Positions 15,237 to 24,244 of a stretch of 48,948 nt of DNA are shown here, piece after piece; position 1 is the first letter of the stretch, and each line of letters starts with the position of its first letter. The stretch comes from Phycisphaerales bacterium. Its GTDB lineage: Bacteria > Planctomycetota > Phycisphaerae > Sedimentisphaerales > Anaerobacaceae. Made by a program: the position numbers and the translations under genes. The notes beneath the pieces were generated by a model, which was not told the DNA's origin, did not search any database, and saw only the letters and a program-made list of their open reading frames with translations. The stretch spans positions 5,582,134 through 5,631,081 of the forward strand of contig CP070675.1 in NCBI GenBank assembly GCA_020352215.1, in the 5' to 3' direction.

Positions 15237-17150
15237 TTAGTTAGTTTTATTCTTTCTCTCTTTACGCGGTTCGTATCGGGTCAGTTCACCGCTACGGCGG
15301 TAGACGGCAGCGTAGATTTCAGGGCACGTGCTGAGGCACACACCACACCGGATGCACCCTTGTTGGTCGATAGCATGCGGTTCTTTGGCCTCACCGCTGA
15401 TGACACTAACCGGACAAGCACGCGCACAAGCTCGGCATCCGGAACATCTGTCACGGTCGATATGATAGCTGAGCAGGTCACTGCAGACGAAAGCAGGGCA
15501 CTCGTGCTTTTGAATGTGCGCTTCATACTCGTCTCGGAAATAACGCAGTGTCGTCAACACCGGGTTTGGCGCAGTTTGTCCCAGTCCGCACAATGAGCCG
15601 TCTTGGACGGTTTGTGCAATTGCTTCGAGCTTCTCGATGTCAGCCGTTTGCCCCTGGCCCGCGGCGATGCGTTCCAGGATGCTCAGCATGGCCCGTGTTC
15701 CTACACGGCAAGGAGCGCACTTGCCGCAGGATTCTTCTTGTGTGAAGGAAAGAAAGAACTTTGCAATGTCAACCATGCAGTTGTCTTCGTCGAGCACGAC
15801 CATACCGCCGGAGCCCATAATGCTGCCGGCCTCAGTGAGCGATTCGTAGTCCACCGGCAGGTCGATCTTCTCTGCCGGAATGCAGCCGCCGGAAGGGCCG
15901 CCCGTTTGTACCGCCTTGAGCGCCTTATCCGCAGTTATACCTCCGCCGATCTCGAAGATCACATCTTTCAGTCTTATGCCCAGCGGCACCTCGATAAGAC
16001 CGGTTCGTTTGACCTTGCCCGCCAGTGCGAAAGTCTTAGTGCCCTTGCTTGACTTGCTACCGTACTTGGCATACCACTTTGCGCCGTTGTGAAGGATCAA
16101 TGGCAGATTGCCGAGCGTCTCCACGTTTTGAATAATGGTGGGTTTGCCGAATAGGCCGCTGACGGCAGGGAACGGCGGCCGAGGTTGCGGCATGCCGCGT
16201 CGACCCTCGATCGACGCAATCAGCGCGGTCTCTTCACCGCATACAAACGCACCGGCCCCTTTCTTAATAGTGAGATCGAACGAGAAGTCCGAACCTTGGA
16301 TGTTCTCGCCCAACAGCCCCAGCTCTCGCATCTGGCCGATCGCCACCTGCAATCGATGTATGGCCAGCGGATACTCGGCGCGACAGTAGATGTAGCCATG
16401 CCCGGCCCCTAAGGTGTAAGCTGCAATGAGAATGCCCTCGAGCACCGCGTGGGGATCGCCTTCAATGAGCGAGCGATTCATGAACGCGCCGGGATCACCT
16501 TCATCGGCATTGCATATGAGATACTTGGTTTGGCCGGGTGCTTCGCGACAGAACTGCCACTTGCGCCAGGCGGGAAATCCCGCGCCTCCACGGCCGCGTA
16601 ATCCCGCCGCTTTGACCTGCTCGAGTATCTTGTCCGGCCCGATTTCCAGCGCCTTGAGAAAGCCGCGATAGCCGTCACGAGCCAGGTAGTGATGTACGTT
16701 TTCGGGATCGATGATTCCACAGTTGCGCAGCACGTTGCGCACCTGTCCATTCAACATGGGATGCTTATAGAAATCTGTGACCCCATTCAATTGCCCCGGT
16801 GTCATCTTCCCGAGGGCCCACTGGGCGCACGGGTCGTCACCGAGAACGTGGTTCTCCAGAATATGGATTATTTCGTCGGGGCCAATATTTCCGTAGCATA
16901 CGCGCGGCGCACCGTTTTTGTGCACTACTACGAGCGGCTCGAGAGCACATGGCCCGAGACAGCCTACTTCCACAACGAGCGCCTCCAGCCGTTTGGTCTT
17001 AATATGGCTCCGCAAACGCCTTAGCACATCATCGGCGCCGGCGGCCCGGCCGCACGTGGCTGCCCCTACGAAGAAGATAGGAACGTCACTGTCTTCGAGC
17101 CTGCGCCACTGATCTTGCGCTTCGGTGAAGGCTTGTGCTAATACGGTCAT
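15237..17150 (-). CDS. nuoF: NuoF/HydB-like NADH-binding flavoprotein subunit
   Basis: This is a 637-residue protein with the three-part layout of bifurcating-hydrogenase HydB. A thioredoxin-like N-terminal domain carries C33, C64 and C68. The NuoF core has the FMN/NADH loop GRGGAGFPAW, NADEGDPGAF and GEETALIASIEG, followed by the N3 cluster motif SCGKCAPCR...LCGLG. The C-terminal ferredoxin domain has two [4Fe-4S] sets (CSGCRACARACP and CIRCGVCLSTCP). In the first domain the family's second Cys position is occupied by an RAAGA stretch, so a fourth cluster ligand must come from elsewhere, perhaps C85. The ATG overlaps the NuoE stop by four bases. It is the NAD(H)-reacting subunit and may also be the bifurcation site, by analogy with HydABC. 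Confidence 0.9.
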   Translation of the reverse strand: MTVLAQAFTEAQDQWRRLEDSDVPIFFVGAATCGRAAGADDVLRRLRSHIKTKRLEALVVEVGCLGPCALEPLVVVHKNGAPRVCYGNIGPDEIIHILENHVLGDDPCAQWALGKMTPGQLNGVTDFYKHPMLNGQVRNVLRNCGIIDPENVHHYLARDGYRGFLKALEIGPDKILEQVKAAGLRGRGGAGFPAWRKWQFCREAPGQTKYLICNADEGDPGAFMNRSLIEGDPHAVLEGILIAAYTLGAGHGYIYCRAEYPLAIHRLQVAIGQMRELGLLGENIQGSDFSFDLTIKKGAGAFVCGEETALIASIEGRRGMPQPRPPFPAVSGLFGKPTIIQNVETLGNLPLILHNGAKWYAKYGSKSSKGTKTFALAGKVKRTGLIEVPLGIRLKDVIFEIGGGITADKALKAVQTGGPSGGCIPAEKIDLPVDYESLTEAGSIMGSGGMVVLDEDNCMVDIAKFFLSFTQEESCGKCAPCRVGTRAMLSILERIAAGQGQTADIEKLEAIAQTVQDGSLCGLGQTAPNPVLTTLRYFRDEYEAHIQKHECPAFVCSDLLSYHIDRDRCSGCRACARACPVSVISGEAKEPHAIDQQGCIRCGVCLSTCPEIYAAVYRRSGELTRYEPRKERKNKTN

Positions 17151-17647
17151 GTTTTCGCGGTATCCTTGTTGCCCGTGTATTGAGAGAGTAAGGCTGGAAC
17201 CTTCTTAGCGGTCACTTGTGCATGGACCTTGCCGTCAACGGCGACAACCGGCGCCAATGCACAGCAGCCTACGCAAGCCACCCGCTCCAGATCGAACTTG
17301 CCGTCCGAGGTCGTCTGGCCGGCGTCGATTCCGAGGCGATGTTGGAATTCCCTCAGAATCTGTTGTCCGCCGCGAACATGGCACGCCGTGCCCTGACAGA
17401 CCCGCACGTTGTGTTCGCCTGGAGGGCTGAAGCGAAACTGCGTGTAGAACGTCGCCACCCCGTAGATTTCATTGGTGGACATGTTGATCATGCCGCCGAG
17501 CCGGTCCAAAGCTTGCTCGGACAGATACCCGAACCTGTCCTGGATATCTTGCAGAATCGGTATCAGGCTTTGCCTGTCCTTCGGATACTGCTCTACAATA
17601 TCGGTGATTCTTGATGAACTCTTCCTTATCGGCTTGGCATTCTTCAT
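17147..17647 (-). CDS. nuoE: NuoE/HydC-like [2Fe-2S] subunit
   Basis: This is a 166-residue protein with an N-terminal helical bundle (YPKDRQSLIPILQDIQ) and a thioredoxin-like [2Fe-2S] domain. The four expected Cys are visible as CQGTACH and, about 40 residues later, CVGCC. GVATFYTQF, between the two parts, is typical of the NuoE/24-kDa family. AGGG lies about 7 bases before the ATG. It is the first gene of the operon and overlaps nuoF by four bases, as in hydCB and nuoEF operons. It passes electrons from the NADH-binding NuoF-like subunit into the fused iron-sulfur protein. Confidence 0.9.
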   Translation of the reverse strand: MKNAKPIRKSSSRITDIVEQYPKDRQSLIPILQDIQDRFGYLSEQALDRLGGMINMSTNEIYGVATFYTQFRFSPPGEHNVRVCQGTACHVRGGQQILREFQHRLGIDAGQTTSDGKFDLERVACVGCCALAPVVAVDGKVHAQVTAKKVPALLSQYTGNKDTAKT

Positions 17648-18074
17648 TCACAACCCTGACATAGTGTTGCAGAACTATCCAGTTTGTCGTGCCTTCTGCG
17701 CCGGCGTCACGGGCCCACCACTGTACTCGCAGTAATCAGGCCGAAATCGTCCCAAATCCCTGAAGTTACAGAGAATCAAGATTCTCTGGGGAACAGACCT
17801 TCCGGCAAACTACCGAGGCCATGGGCAGCGAGCCGTGGCAGAATTCAAAAGCACTTCACCCTTGCGACCGACCCGAACCGAGCGAGGCGAAGGCATCCGG
17901 CGAAACGGCCGGAATTGAGCATCTGGCATGATAGCCCAACTGGCCCCGGAAGTCCACCCCATTTCGGGAGACTTTCTGCATGGGTCTTGGGCAAGCCGGA
18001 GTGGAGTACCCTGCCGCGAGGTCTGCGCGAACAGACACGACGGTGCTGCAAAGCAGCTGCAGGCCCCTCTCGTG
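17648..18074. other. 427-base intergenic segment without a supported gene
   Basis: This segment lies between nuoE and trxB, both on the minus strand. It contains open frames on both strands, but none has a recognisable protein, a ribosome site or codon use like the neighbours. The stretch from about 17820 to 18060 is GC-rich and oddly free of stops. A perfect dyad sits near its nuoE-proximal side (17769-17788). It may be an mRNA leader, a structured RNA or a dispersed repeat copy. Confidence 0.5.
17769..17788. repeat. 9-bp perfect inverted repeat, possible operator
   Basis: CAGAGAATC (17769-17777) and GATTCTCTG (17780-17788) are perfect complements with only AA between them. The spacing is too tight for an RNA hairpin, so a dimeric DNA-binding protein site is more likely. 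It lies 122 bases upstream of the nuoE start and could control that operon. Confidence 0.4.
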
Positions 18075-19073
18075 CTACCATCCGCCCGGGTGCAGCAGAT
18101 CGCTGGGTGCTTGCGACCACCAATTCGGGTCTCTGTAGTATTCCTTGAGCATCATTGCGGCGACGACACCGTCGCCGACGGCCGTGACCAATTGCATCAC
18201 CGCCCCAATTCTGCAGTCTCCTGCCACGAAGACGCCCGAGACGCTCGTGCGAAGATAGGCACAATCGCACTTGATGAATCCTGCGTCCGTCAGCTCAACG
18301 AATCCCTTCAGGAAGTCGGTATTCGGCACCATGCCGACGAAAATGAAGACACCATCGCAGGGATAATCCTCTTGCTTGCCGGTCTTTACGTCCTTAAGTT
18401 TGACAGACTGCACTTTTCCTTCACCCTGTATGGCCGTGGCGACAGTGCTGTACTTGACGGTCAGGTTGGAATTCGATTCGTTGGCCTTCTCGAGTAGCTC
18501 TTCGACCAAGACTTTAACCGCTCTGAACTCATCGCGACGGTGGATCATAGTGACTTTGTCGGCATATTTGGCCAGGTGCAGTGTCTCTTCAACGGCCGTA
18601 TTTCCGCCACCCACCGAGACGACCTGCTTACCCCTGAAAAAGGGCGCATCACACGTTCCACAGTAGCTCACGCCGGCGCCGGCACTGCGAAATTCGTCCT
18701 CCCCCGGTATGCCGAGCTTGCGATAGCTGCTGCCGGGTGCCAGAATCACGGCCCTTGCAGTATAGCTATCCTTGTCGCAGTGGACAGTGATGTCGCCATC
18801 CTGCAGCTTCTCCAGCTTCGTAACATCGCACCCGGTTTTGATCTCCGCTCCGAAGTTCTCAACCTGCTTCTGCATCTGCTCAATCAGCCCCGGACCGTCA
18901 ATCCGTTCGATCCCGGGATAGTTCTCTATCCTGTCCGTGTTGATGATCTGTCCACCCGGCATAAGCTTTTCGAGCAGCAGCGTGTTTAGTCTGTCTCGAG
19001 ACGTGTAAACGGCGGCTCCAAGACCAGCTGGACCGCCACCAACAATAATGACGTCATATACTGCTCCGCTCAT
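18075..19073 (-). CDS. trxB: Thioredoxin reductase
   Basis: This is a 332-residue FAD/NAD(P) enzyme. It has an FAD motif GGGPAGLGAAVY at residues 12-23, a redox-active pair at Cys138 and Cys141 (CGTC, where CATC is commonest), a second nucleotide motif VGGGNTAVEE, and HRRDEFRA, the basic motif that marks NADPH preference. The C-terminal FAD loop GVFVAGDCR is also present. A short tail (YRDPNWWSQAPSDL) extends beyond the usual end. AGAGG precedes the ATG. It lies 18 bases after the thioredoxin gene, so the pair forms an operon and the product should reduce that thioredoxin. Confidence 0.95.
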   Translation of the reverse strand: MSGAVYDVIIVGGGPAGLGAAVYTSRDRLNTLLLEKLMPGGQIINTDRIENYPGIERIDGPGLIEQMQKQVENFGAEIKTGCDVTKLEKLQDGDITVHCDKDSYTARAVILAPGSSYRKLGIPGEDEFRSAGAGVSYCGTCDAPFFRGKQVVSVGGGNTAVEETLHLAKYADKVTMIHRRDEFRAVKVLVEELLEKANESNSNLTVKYSTVATAIQGEGKVQSVKLKDVKTGKQEDYPCDGVFIFVGMVPNTDFLKGFVELTDAGFIKCDCAYLRTSVSGVFVAGDCRIGAVMQLVTAVGDGVVAAMMLKEYYRDPNWWSQAPSDLLHPGGW

Positions 19074-19091
19074 TTTGAACTGGCCCTCTGT

Positions 19092-19430
19092 CTATTCCAA
19101 TTGTGGATCGATTCTTGCCTTCAGATCGGATTCAAAACTTGGCGTAACCCCCGTGATTTGGTCGACAACCTCTCCATTCTTGTAAATGTGCATCGTGGGT
19201 ATGCTCATGATTCCGTATTGTGTGGCGGTCTGGCGCTGCTCATCGACGTTGACCTTACATACCTTCAGTTTCCCTTGGTATTCCTGGGCTACTTTCTCCA
19301 GCACCGGAGCGGCCATCCTACAAGGCCCACACCAAGGTGCCCAGAAATCCACCAATGCCGGAATATCCGATTTCAAGACTTCGCTCTCAAAATCCGCATC
19401 GGTCACTGTAATCGGCTTGCCTTGTTCCAT
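19092..19430 (-). CDS. trxA: Thioredoxin
   Basis: This is a 112-residue thioredoxin with the WCGPC active site, the cis-proline loop (SIPT) and the family length. The frame is open to 19466, but the ATG at 19430 has GGGAGG 7 bases upstream and gives the normal N-terminus. It is cytoplasmic (no signal peptide) and is encoded directly before its reductase. Confidence 0.95.
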   Translation of the reverse strand: MEQGKPITVTDADFESEVLKSDIPALVDFWAPWCGPCRMAAPVLEKVAQEYQGKLKVCKVNVDEQRQTATQYGIMSIPTMHIYKNGEVVDQITGVTPSFESDLKARIDPQLE

Positions 19431-19554
19431 GGTCAGCCTCCCTTGTAGTGGAAAAGGAAAAGTCAAAATGCAAAAATAGGGCGCAGATACTAAAACACCA
19501 CGGGGCTTGTGTCAACTGACTTTGGCAGTTTTCCTGGCACATCCCTACGCCGTC

Positions 19555-20586
19555 TCACATGACATCGTCCACAGCCTCACCCTGGACCTGCCCCAATTGC
19601 AGGCCGAAGCGGTCGAGCTTCTTGCTGCCTTCATCATACTGACTGTACGCATTTCGGAGATGCCTGCCGAGAACGTCCCAATGTGAGACGAAGTCGGCGA
19701 ACGAGGAGTTCAACCGTTTAAGGTTTTGCTGTATCTCGGCGGCTTGTCTTTCAATCTGCAGGCCGTGAAGACCCATCACTACTGTCATAAGATACGCGTA
19801 CAACAGACTTGGCGACACGGGAATCACCTTCTTATCGAGAGCGCACTGCAGCACATCTTGTGTGTCGCCGGTATATTTGACTATCGTTTCGTAATAGACG
19901 TTCTCCGCGGGCACGTACATCAATGCAAAGTCCAATGTGCCCTCGGTCGGTCTTATATAGCTGGCAGCGATCTTGTCAACATGAGCAGCTACGTCTTTGA
20001 GAAACTGCCTGCGAAGTCTGCTCCTCTCGTCCTCGGCCTCTGCCTGCATGAGTCTTTCAAACGCCGGCAGCGGAAACTTGGCGTCAATCGGCACGGAGAA
20101 GTCAGTCAGCTTCACCAAGGCATCAACCACCTTGCCGTCTTTGAAGCCATGCTGAAGCACATAACTATCTTTCGGCAGAACCCGGCTGAGCAAGTTCTCC
20201 AGGGACCATTCGCCCATTTGGCCTCGCAGCTTGGGGCTGCTCAGTATGTCCTGAAGGCGCCTTACCTCGGTCCCCAGCTGCAACATCTGTTTGTTGGTGC
20301 CCTGCAATTCACCGATCTGCGTGTTGAGCTGGCCAAGCACCTGCCGACTCGATTGCAGGTCCTGTGTCAGAGTACTCTGGCCCGCCTGCAGCGACTTCTG
20401 CAAATTCTCAGAAGTCTTGTCTTGGGCAACTCTGAGTGCCTCGAGCTGCTGTTGCAGCAAGCCGATGGCTGCGGCTTGACCGGAAACTTCCTTGCGCCCT
20501 GCAAACGTGGAACTTATGAGCCAAACGAGCAGACCCAGGACGACAACAATTAGAACCAAGCCTACCGTAATCAGAATTGATACCAT
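19555..20586 (-). CDS. rmuC: RmuC-family protein
   Basis: This is a 343-residue protein. An N-terminal hydrophobic segment (about residues 3-26) is followed by a Gln/Leu-rich coiled coil (about 35-115) and then the RmuC domain. That domain is recognisable by LSSPKLRGQMGEW, the YVLQHGF region, PIDAKFPL and MYVPAENVYYE. RmuC is a nuclease-like protein that limits recombination at inverted repeats; the domain belongs to the PD-(D/E)xK-like group. GAGGA lies 7 bases before the ATG. It is separated from the thioredoxin gene by 124 bases and may be transcribed alone. Confidence 0.9.
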   Translation of the reverse strand: MVSILITVGLVLIVVVLGLLVWLISSTFAGRKEVSGQAAAIGLLQQQLEALRVAQDKTSENLQKSLQAGQSTLTQDLQSSRQVLGQLNTQIGELQGTNKQMLQLGTEVRRLQDILSSPKLRGQMGEWSLENLLSRVLPKDSYVLQHGFKDGKVVDALVKLTDFSVPIDAKFPLPAFERLMQAEAEDERSRLRRQFLKDVAAHVDKIAASYIRPTEGTLDFALMYVPAENVYYETIVKYTGDTQDVLQCALDKKVIPVSPSLLYAYLMTVVMGLHGLQIERQAAEIQQNLKRLNSSFADFVSHWDVLGRHLRNAYSQYDEGSKKLDRFGLQLGQVQGEAVDDVM

Positions 20587-20755
20587 CTTTTCGTCCTCAG
20601 ATTGATCGATGATTGATTATAGGTGCGGCGGGAGCGTTAGTCAAAGGCCAGCACGGCTGGGCCAAGAGCGGCAGAAAAGTGTTGATATGCGAGGTGAACA
20701 CTTGTATCGTCCTGGGCGAACACTGTGGGCCGGCTTCTTTTTCGGGTAGTCTACG

Positions 20756-21358
20756 ATGGAGCAAGTGGAATCTGTGATATTTGACTGGGGTGGGGTGCTG
20801 ATAGACGACCCGGCGCTGGGATTGGTGAAGTTCTGCGCAGAAGCACTTGGGGTCTCCGAGGAAGCTTACACACGAGCACACGGCAAGTTTGGCCCTGATT
20901 TCCAAAAGGGTCTGATCCCCGAAGAGGCTTTCTGGGCGGGTGTTTGCGGAGAGCTAAGAAGGCCGAAGCCGGACGTCCCGTCGCTGTGGGGCAGTGCCTT
21001 CAGGTCTGTCTACTCTCCCCGCGAGGAGGTCTTTTCCCTGGCCCGCCAGCTACACGAGAAAGGCACTAAGATCGCCCTTTTGTCCAACACGGAAGCACCG
21101 GCGATGCGGTATTTCCACGAGCAAGGATACGACATGTTCGACGTGCCGGTGTTCTCTTGTGCTGAGGGAGCGAGAAAGCCAGAGAGAAGGGTCTATGAAC
21201 TTACGCTCACGAGGCTCGGGTCACTGCCCGAGCAGTCGGTGTTTGTCGATGACAAACAGCAGTATATAGACGGCGCCAGAGATGCCGGGCTACATACGAT
21301 TCTCTTCAAGGATGTCGACCAGGTGCGAGCCGAATTAGCCGGATTGGGTGTAGGGTGA
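20756..21358 (+). CDS. HAD-superfamily (subfamily IA) hydrolase
   Basis: This is a 200-residue protein. HAD motif I is FDWGGVL near residue 9. The nucleophile Asp is present; the second position is Gly and not Asp, a known variant in this subgroup. Motif II is LLSNTE, the Lys of motif III lies in GARKPERRVYE, and motif IV is VFVDDKQQYIDGA. A helical cap of about 70 residues follows motif I. It resembles haloacid dehalogenase/epoxide hydrolase N-terminal-like and phosphatase members; the substrate is unknown. Its stop overlaps a possible GTG start for the next gene, so the two are probably co-transcribed. Confidence 0.85.
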   Translation: MEQVESVIFDWGGVLIDDPALGLVKFCAEALGVSEEAYTRAHGKFGPDFQKGLIPEEAFWAGVCGELRRPKPDVPSLWGSAFRSVYSPREEVFSLARQLHEKGTKIALLSNTEAPAMRYFHEQGYDMFDVPVFSCAEGARKPERRVYELTLTRLGSLPEQSVFVDDKQQYIDGARDAGLHTILFKDVDQVRAELAGLGVG

Positions 21359-21387
21359 GCCGGCCAGACTCTGAAAAGGGGCTACCG

Positions 21388-22260
21388 ATGGATTTCGCGG
21401 CCGCGTTGAAGGATAGAGATATCATCCTGCTTGATGGGGCCATGGGGACCCAACTGGATGAACGGGGTTTGATGACCCGCGGCCGGAACAACCTTGATGC
21501 TGCAGAAGCCGTGTTGGAAATCCAGGAAGACTATGCCAGGTGCGGCTGTGACGTTCTGACTACAAACACGCTGACGATGAACCGCATCTACATCGAGACC
21601 CACAATGTTGGCATTTCGGTGCGGGATGTAAACCGGGCCGGGGCGGAATTGGCTAGGCGGGCTGCCGGCGACCATCTGTATGTTCTGGGGGATATCAGCT
21701 CGACGGGCCAGCTGCTTGAACCGTACGGCACCTTCACCGAGTCACAGCTCTACGATGCGTTCCGAGAGCAAGCTGAGATTCTGGCAGAGGCCGGCGTTGA
21801 CGGATTCATTATTGAAACCGTGTTCGATCTGCGCGAGGCCCTTTGTGCACTCCGAGCGTGCAAAGAGAACTTCCCACTGCCGGCATTAGCGTCGATAGCG
21901 TTTGCCACTGAAGAAAAAGGAGCAAGGACAATCATGGGCGACTCTGCCGAGGAATGTGCCAGGAAACTGACCGATGCAGGTGCTGATGTTGTCGGGGCAA
22001 ACTGCGGCGACCTCGACCCGGCCCAGATGGCGAAAGTAGTGTCCTTGCTTGGATCGGCGACTTCGCTGCCCGTTCTGGCCCAGCCCAATGCCGGCAAGCC
22101 CCGACTGGTGGGTGACAAGACCGTGTTTGAAATGGCTCCGGAACCTTTCGCCGCAGGTGTAGCCGAGTGCATGGCGGCCGGCGCCAGCCTTGTGGGCGGT
22201 TGTTGCGGGACAACTCCAGAGCATATTCAGGCGGTGTCCCGACGGTTCAAGAGCCTGTGA
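21388..22260 (+). CDS. Homocysteine S-methyltransferase-family protein
   Basis: This is a 290-residue TIM-barrel protein. It starts with LLDGAMGTQL, the family signature, and has the three zinc Cys in place: one in GANCGD and two in GGCCGT near the C-terminus. The length equals the isolated N-terminal module of MetH, with no cobalamin or folate domain attached. A GTG at 21355 overlaps the upstream stop, but the ATG at 21388 with AAAGGGG before it is the better start. It could methylate homocysteine from methylated amino acids or work with a corrinoid protein. The methyl donor is not evident. Confidence 0.85.
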   Translation: MDFAAALKDRDIILLDGAMGTQLDERGLMTRGRNNLDAAEAVLEIQEDYARCGCDVLTTNTLTMNRIYIETHNVGISVRDVNRAGAELARRAAGDHLYVLGDISSTGQLLEPYGTFTESQLYDAFREQAEILAEAGVDGFIIETVFDLREALCALRACKENFPLPALASIAFATEEKGARTIMGDSAEECARKLTDAGADVVGANCGDLDPAQMAKVVSLLGSATSLPVLAQPNAGKPRLVGDKTVFEMAPEPFAAGVAECMAAGASLVGGCCGTTPEHIQAVSRRFKSL

Positions 22261-22287
22261 CAAGAGTCCCGTCCGCAAGATGAGACC

Positions 22288-22728
22288 ATGGCAAATTGTC
22301 ACTTGGTCATCCTGAAGAAGCCCTATTTGGATGCGATCCTGAAGGGTCGCAAGCAAATCGAATCGCGCTTCAGCAGGACAAGGCCTCGTTTCTTTGCACG
22401 GGTCCTGCCCGACGACACGCTGTTCTTGAAACAAAGCTCCGGGCCGGTGCGCGCTACAGCGAGGGTCGCTGCGGTGGAGAATCTCGAACACCTTACTCCC
22501 GATCGCATGCTCGAGATAAGGCGACGGTGCAATGCCGAGATCGGAGGGCCTGATGAATATTGGCGGAGCAAAATCGACAGCAGGTTTGGGCTGCTTGTCC
22601 GGCTGAAGGACATACGTCCGATTCAGCCGGTACTGATTAACAAGAGGGACTGGCGGGCCTGGGTAGTCCTGACTGAGAAAGAAAACTTCGGTTTGCCGGG
22701 CATCTTGGGGACGGGGACGAGAGAATAG
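22288..22728 (+). CDS. ASCH domain protein
   Basis: This is a 146-residue protein. It begins HLVILKKPYLDAILKGRKQIESRF, split here as the LKKPYLDAIL and GRKQIESRF stretches, which is the typical N-terminal strand-helix of ASCH (PUA-like) domains. The conserved GRK..E..F positions contact RNA or nucleoside-like ligands. DTLFLKQSSGPV gives the barrel strand that follows. The C-terminal region (about 95-146) is less familiar. No good ribosome site is visible before the ATG, and the gene follows the methyltransferase by 27 bases. ASCH proteins are thought to bind RNA or act as small amidohydrolases; nothing here decides between them. Confidence 0.7.
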   Translation: MANCHLVILKKPYLDAILKGRKQIESRFSRTRPRFFARVLPDDTLFLKQSSGPVRATARVAAVENLEHLTPDRMLEIRRRCNAEIGGPDEYWRSKIDSRFGLLVRLKDIRPIQPVLINKRDWRAWVVLTEKENFGLPGILGTGTRE

Positions 22729-22924
22729 TCGATTTATTCTGTACAATCCTGTAATATCCCCTCTGGAAGCTGCAATAAAGTTGCTGCTCTGGTCCGTCTT
22801 TAAGTGTGCCCATCCGACTTCGAGGACTGGTGGGAAACCGTGCCACTCGAAAAACCTTAGTGGAGGCGGCCGAATTGCTGCTCTACCTATTTGACCGGTT
22901 GCAAAGGACTGACTCCAATCTTCC

Positions 22925-24244
22925 ATGAGCGTGATCCCCAAAAGACAACTGTCATTATTTGATTCGACTTGCATCATCGTTGGCATCATTATAGGTGCCG
23001 GAATCTATCAGATGGCTCCGGACATCGCCAAAGGTGCCTTCTGCTGGTGGGGCGTTCTGGCGATTTGGGTTGTCGGGGGACTGCTGTCGTTATGTGGTGC
23101 ACTCGGCTATGCGGAGCTGGCCACGGCATATCCGAAGGAAGGCGGTGACTACGTTTACCTTAGCCGTGCCTACGGCCGGTGGGCCGGCTTCATGTTCGGA
23201 TGGGCGCAGCTTGCAGTTGTCAGACCCGGTGACATCGCTGTCATGGCGTTCGCGTTTGCGACCTATGCTCGTGCAATTTATGATCCACTGACGGCCTGGC
23301 AGATTCCCTACAGCCAGCGCATCTACGCCTGCGCAGCCACCATTGTCCTGACCATTATCAATATCGCCGGTGTTCGACAGGGAAAATGGACCCAGAATAT
23401 CCTGACCAGCGCCAAAGCCCTGGGATTGCTGGCCATAGTCGGTGTGGCGGTAGTCGCGCCCCAAAATGCCACAACCGCCCAGCCTCCTAATCCGATCCCT
23501 CTCAGCTTGGCACTGATATTTGTGCTGTTTACATACGGTGGCTGGAACGAGATGGCTTACGTCGCCGCCGAGGTCAAGGACTCCCGTCGCAACATAGTCC
23601 GGGCATTGGTGCTCGGGACTGTAAGTGTCACCGTGCTTTACTTGTTGGTTAACGGAGCATTTTTGTACACGCTGGGCTATAATGGGCTGGCGTCCTCGGA
23701 GGCGGTGGCCCGGGACAGCATATCGACAGCGTTTCCCAGAATTGGTGGCAGGTTAATCAGTGCGTTAGTCTGCATATCCGCTCTGGGTGCAGTCAATGGT
23801 CTGATCTTTACCGGTGCACGGATCTCCTATGCGGTAGGTGCTGAACATCCAGCCTTCCGAATTCTGGGCAGGTGGCACGCACGAACGGGAACGCCCGTTT
23901 GGGCACTTGCCGTACAGGGCGTGATTGCAGTGGGTCTAATCATGGTTCTTGGTTCCTTTGTGGAGACCATACTCTACACGGCCGCACCAGTCTACTCATT
24001 CTACCTGGCGACCAGCTTGGCCGTCATAGTCCTGCGTCACAAAGAACCCAGTGTCGAGCGCCCCTTTCGAGTCGTTGGCTACCCGGTCACGACGATAATC
24101 TTCAGCGCGGTATGTGCGTTTCTGATCTACAGCGCCATCGTGTACAAGCCGTGGGTTGCGGCCACCGCGTGTGGTGTTCTTTTGGTGGGGCTGCTCATCT
24201 ATTGGTTTGCCGAAATCATCCGCAAGAGAACGGCGGGAAGTTGA
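22925..24244 (+). CDS. APC-superfamily amino acid permease
   Basis: This is a 439-residue membrane protein with about 12 hydrophobic segments. The first helix carries IIGAGIYQ, the substrate-binding unwound helix of the APC fold, and a PKEGGDYVYLSRAYG loop follows helix 2, as in LAT and related amino acid exchangers. PVWALAVQG and the C-terminal helices also fit the family. It lies 196 bases after the ASCH gene; the intervening sequence holds no gene I can support. The substrate is likely one or more neutral amino acids by family, but specificity cannot be read. Confidence 0.85.
   Translation: MSVIPKRQLSLFDSTCIIVGIIIGAGIYQMAPDIAKGAFCWWGVLAIWVVGGLLSLCGALGYAELATAYPKEGGDYVYLSRAYGRWAGFMFGWAQLAVVRPGDIAVMAFAFATYARAIYDPLTAWQIPYSQRIYACAATIVLTIINIAGVRQGKWTQNILTSAKALGLLAIVGVAVVAPQNATTAQPPNPIPLSLALIFVLFTYGGWNEMAYVAAEVKDSRRNIVRALVLGTVSVTVLYLLVNGAFLYTLGYNGLASSEAVARDSISTAFPRIGGRLISALVCISALGAVNGLIFTGARISYAVGAEHPAFRILGRWHARTGTPVWALAVQGVIAVGLIMVLGSFVETILYTAAPVYSFYLATSLAVIVLRHKEPSVERPFRVVGYPVTTIIFSAVCAFLIYSAIVYKPWVAATACGVLLVGLLIYWFAEIIRKRTAGS

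Noticed and set aside
11298..17647. Reading the cluster as NAD-dependent formate dehydrogenase or [FeFe] hydrogenase
   Set aside because: No intact molybdopterin catalytic domain and no H-cluster Cys motifs are present. The fusion ends in an NfnA-like module instead.
17684..18148. 154-codon plus-strand frame between nuoE and trxB
   Set aside because: It runs into the 3' end of trxB antisense and has no domain. The block is treated as non-coding.
21886..22989. Minus-strand open frame of 367 codons across the methyltransferase and ASCH genes
   Set aside because: It overlaps two well-supported plus-strand genes and shows no family features.
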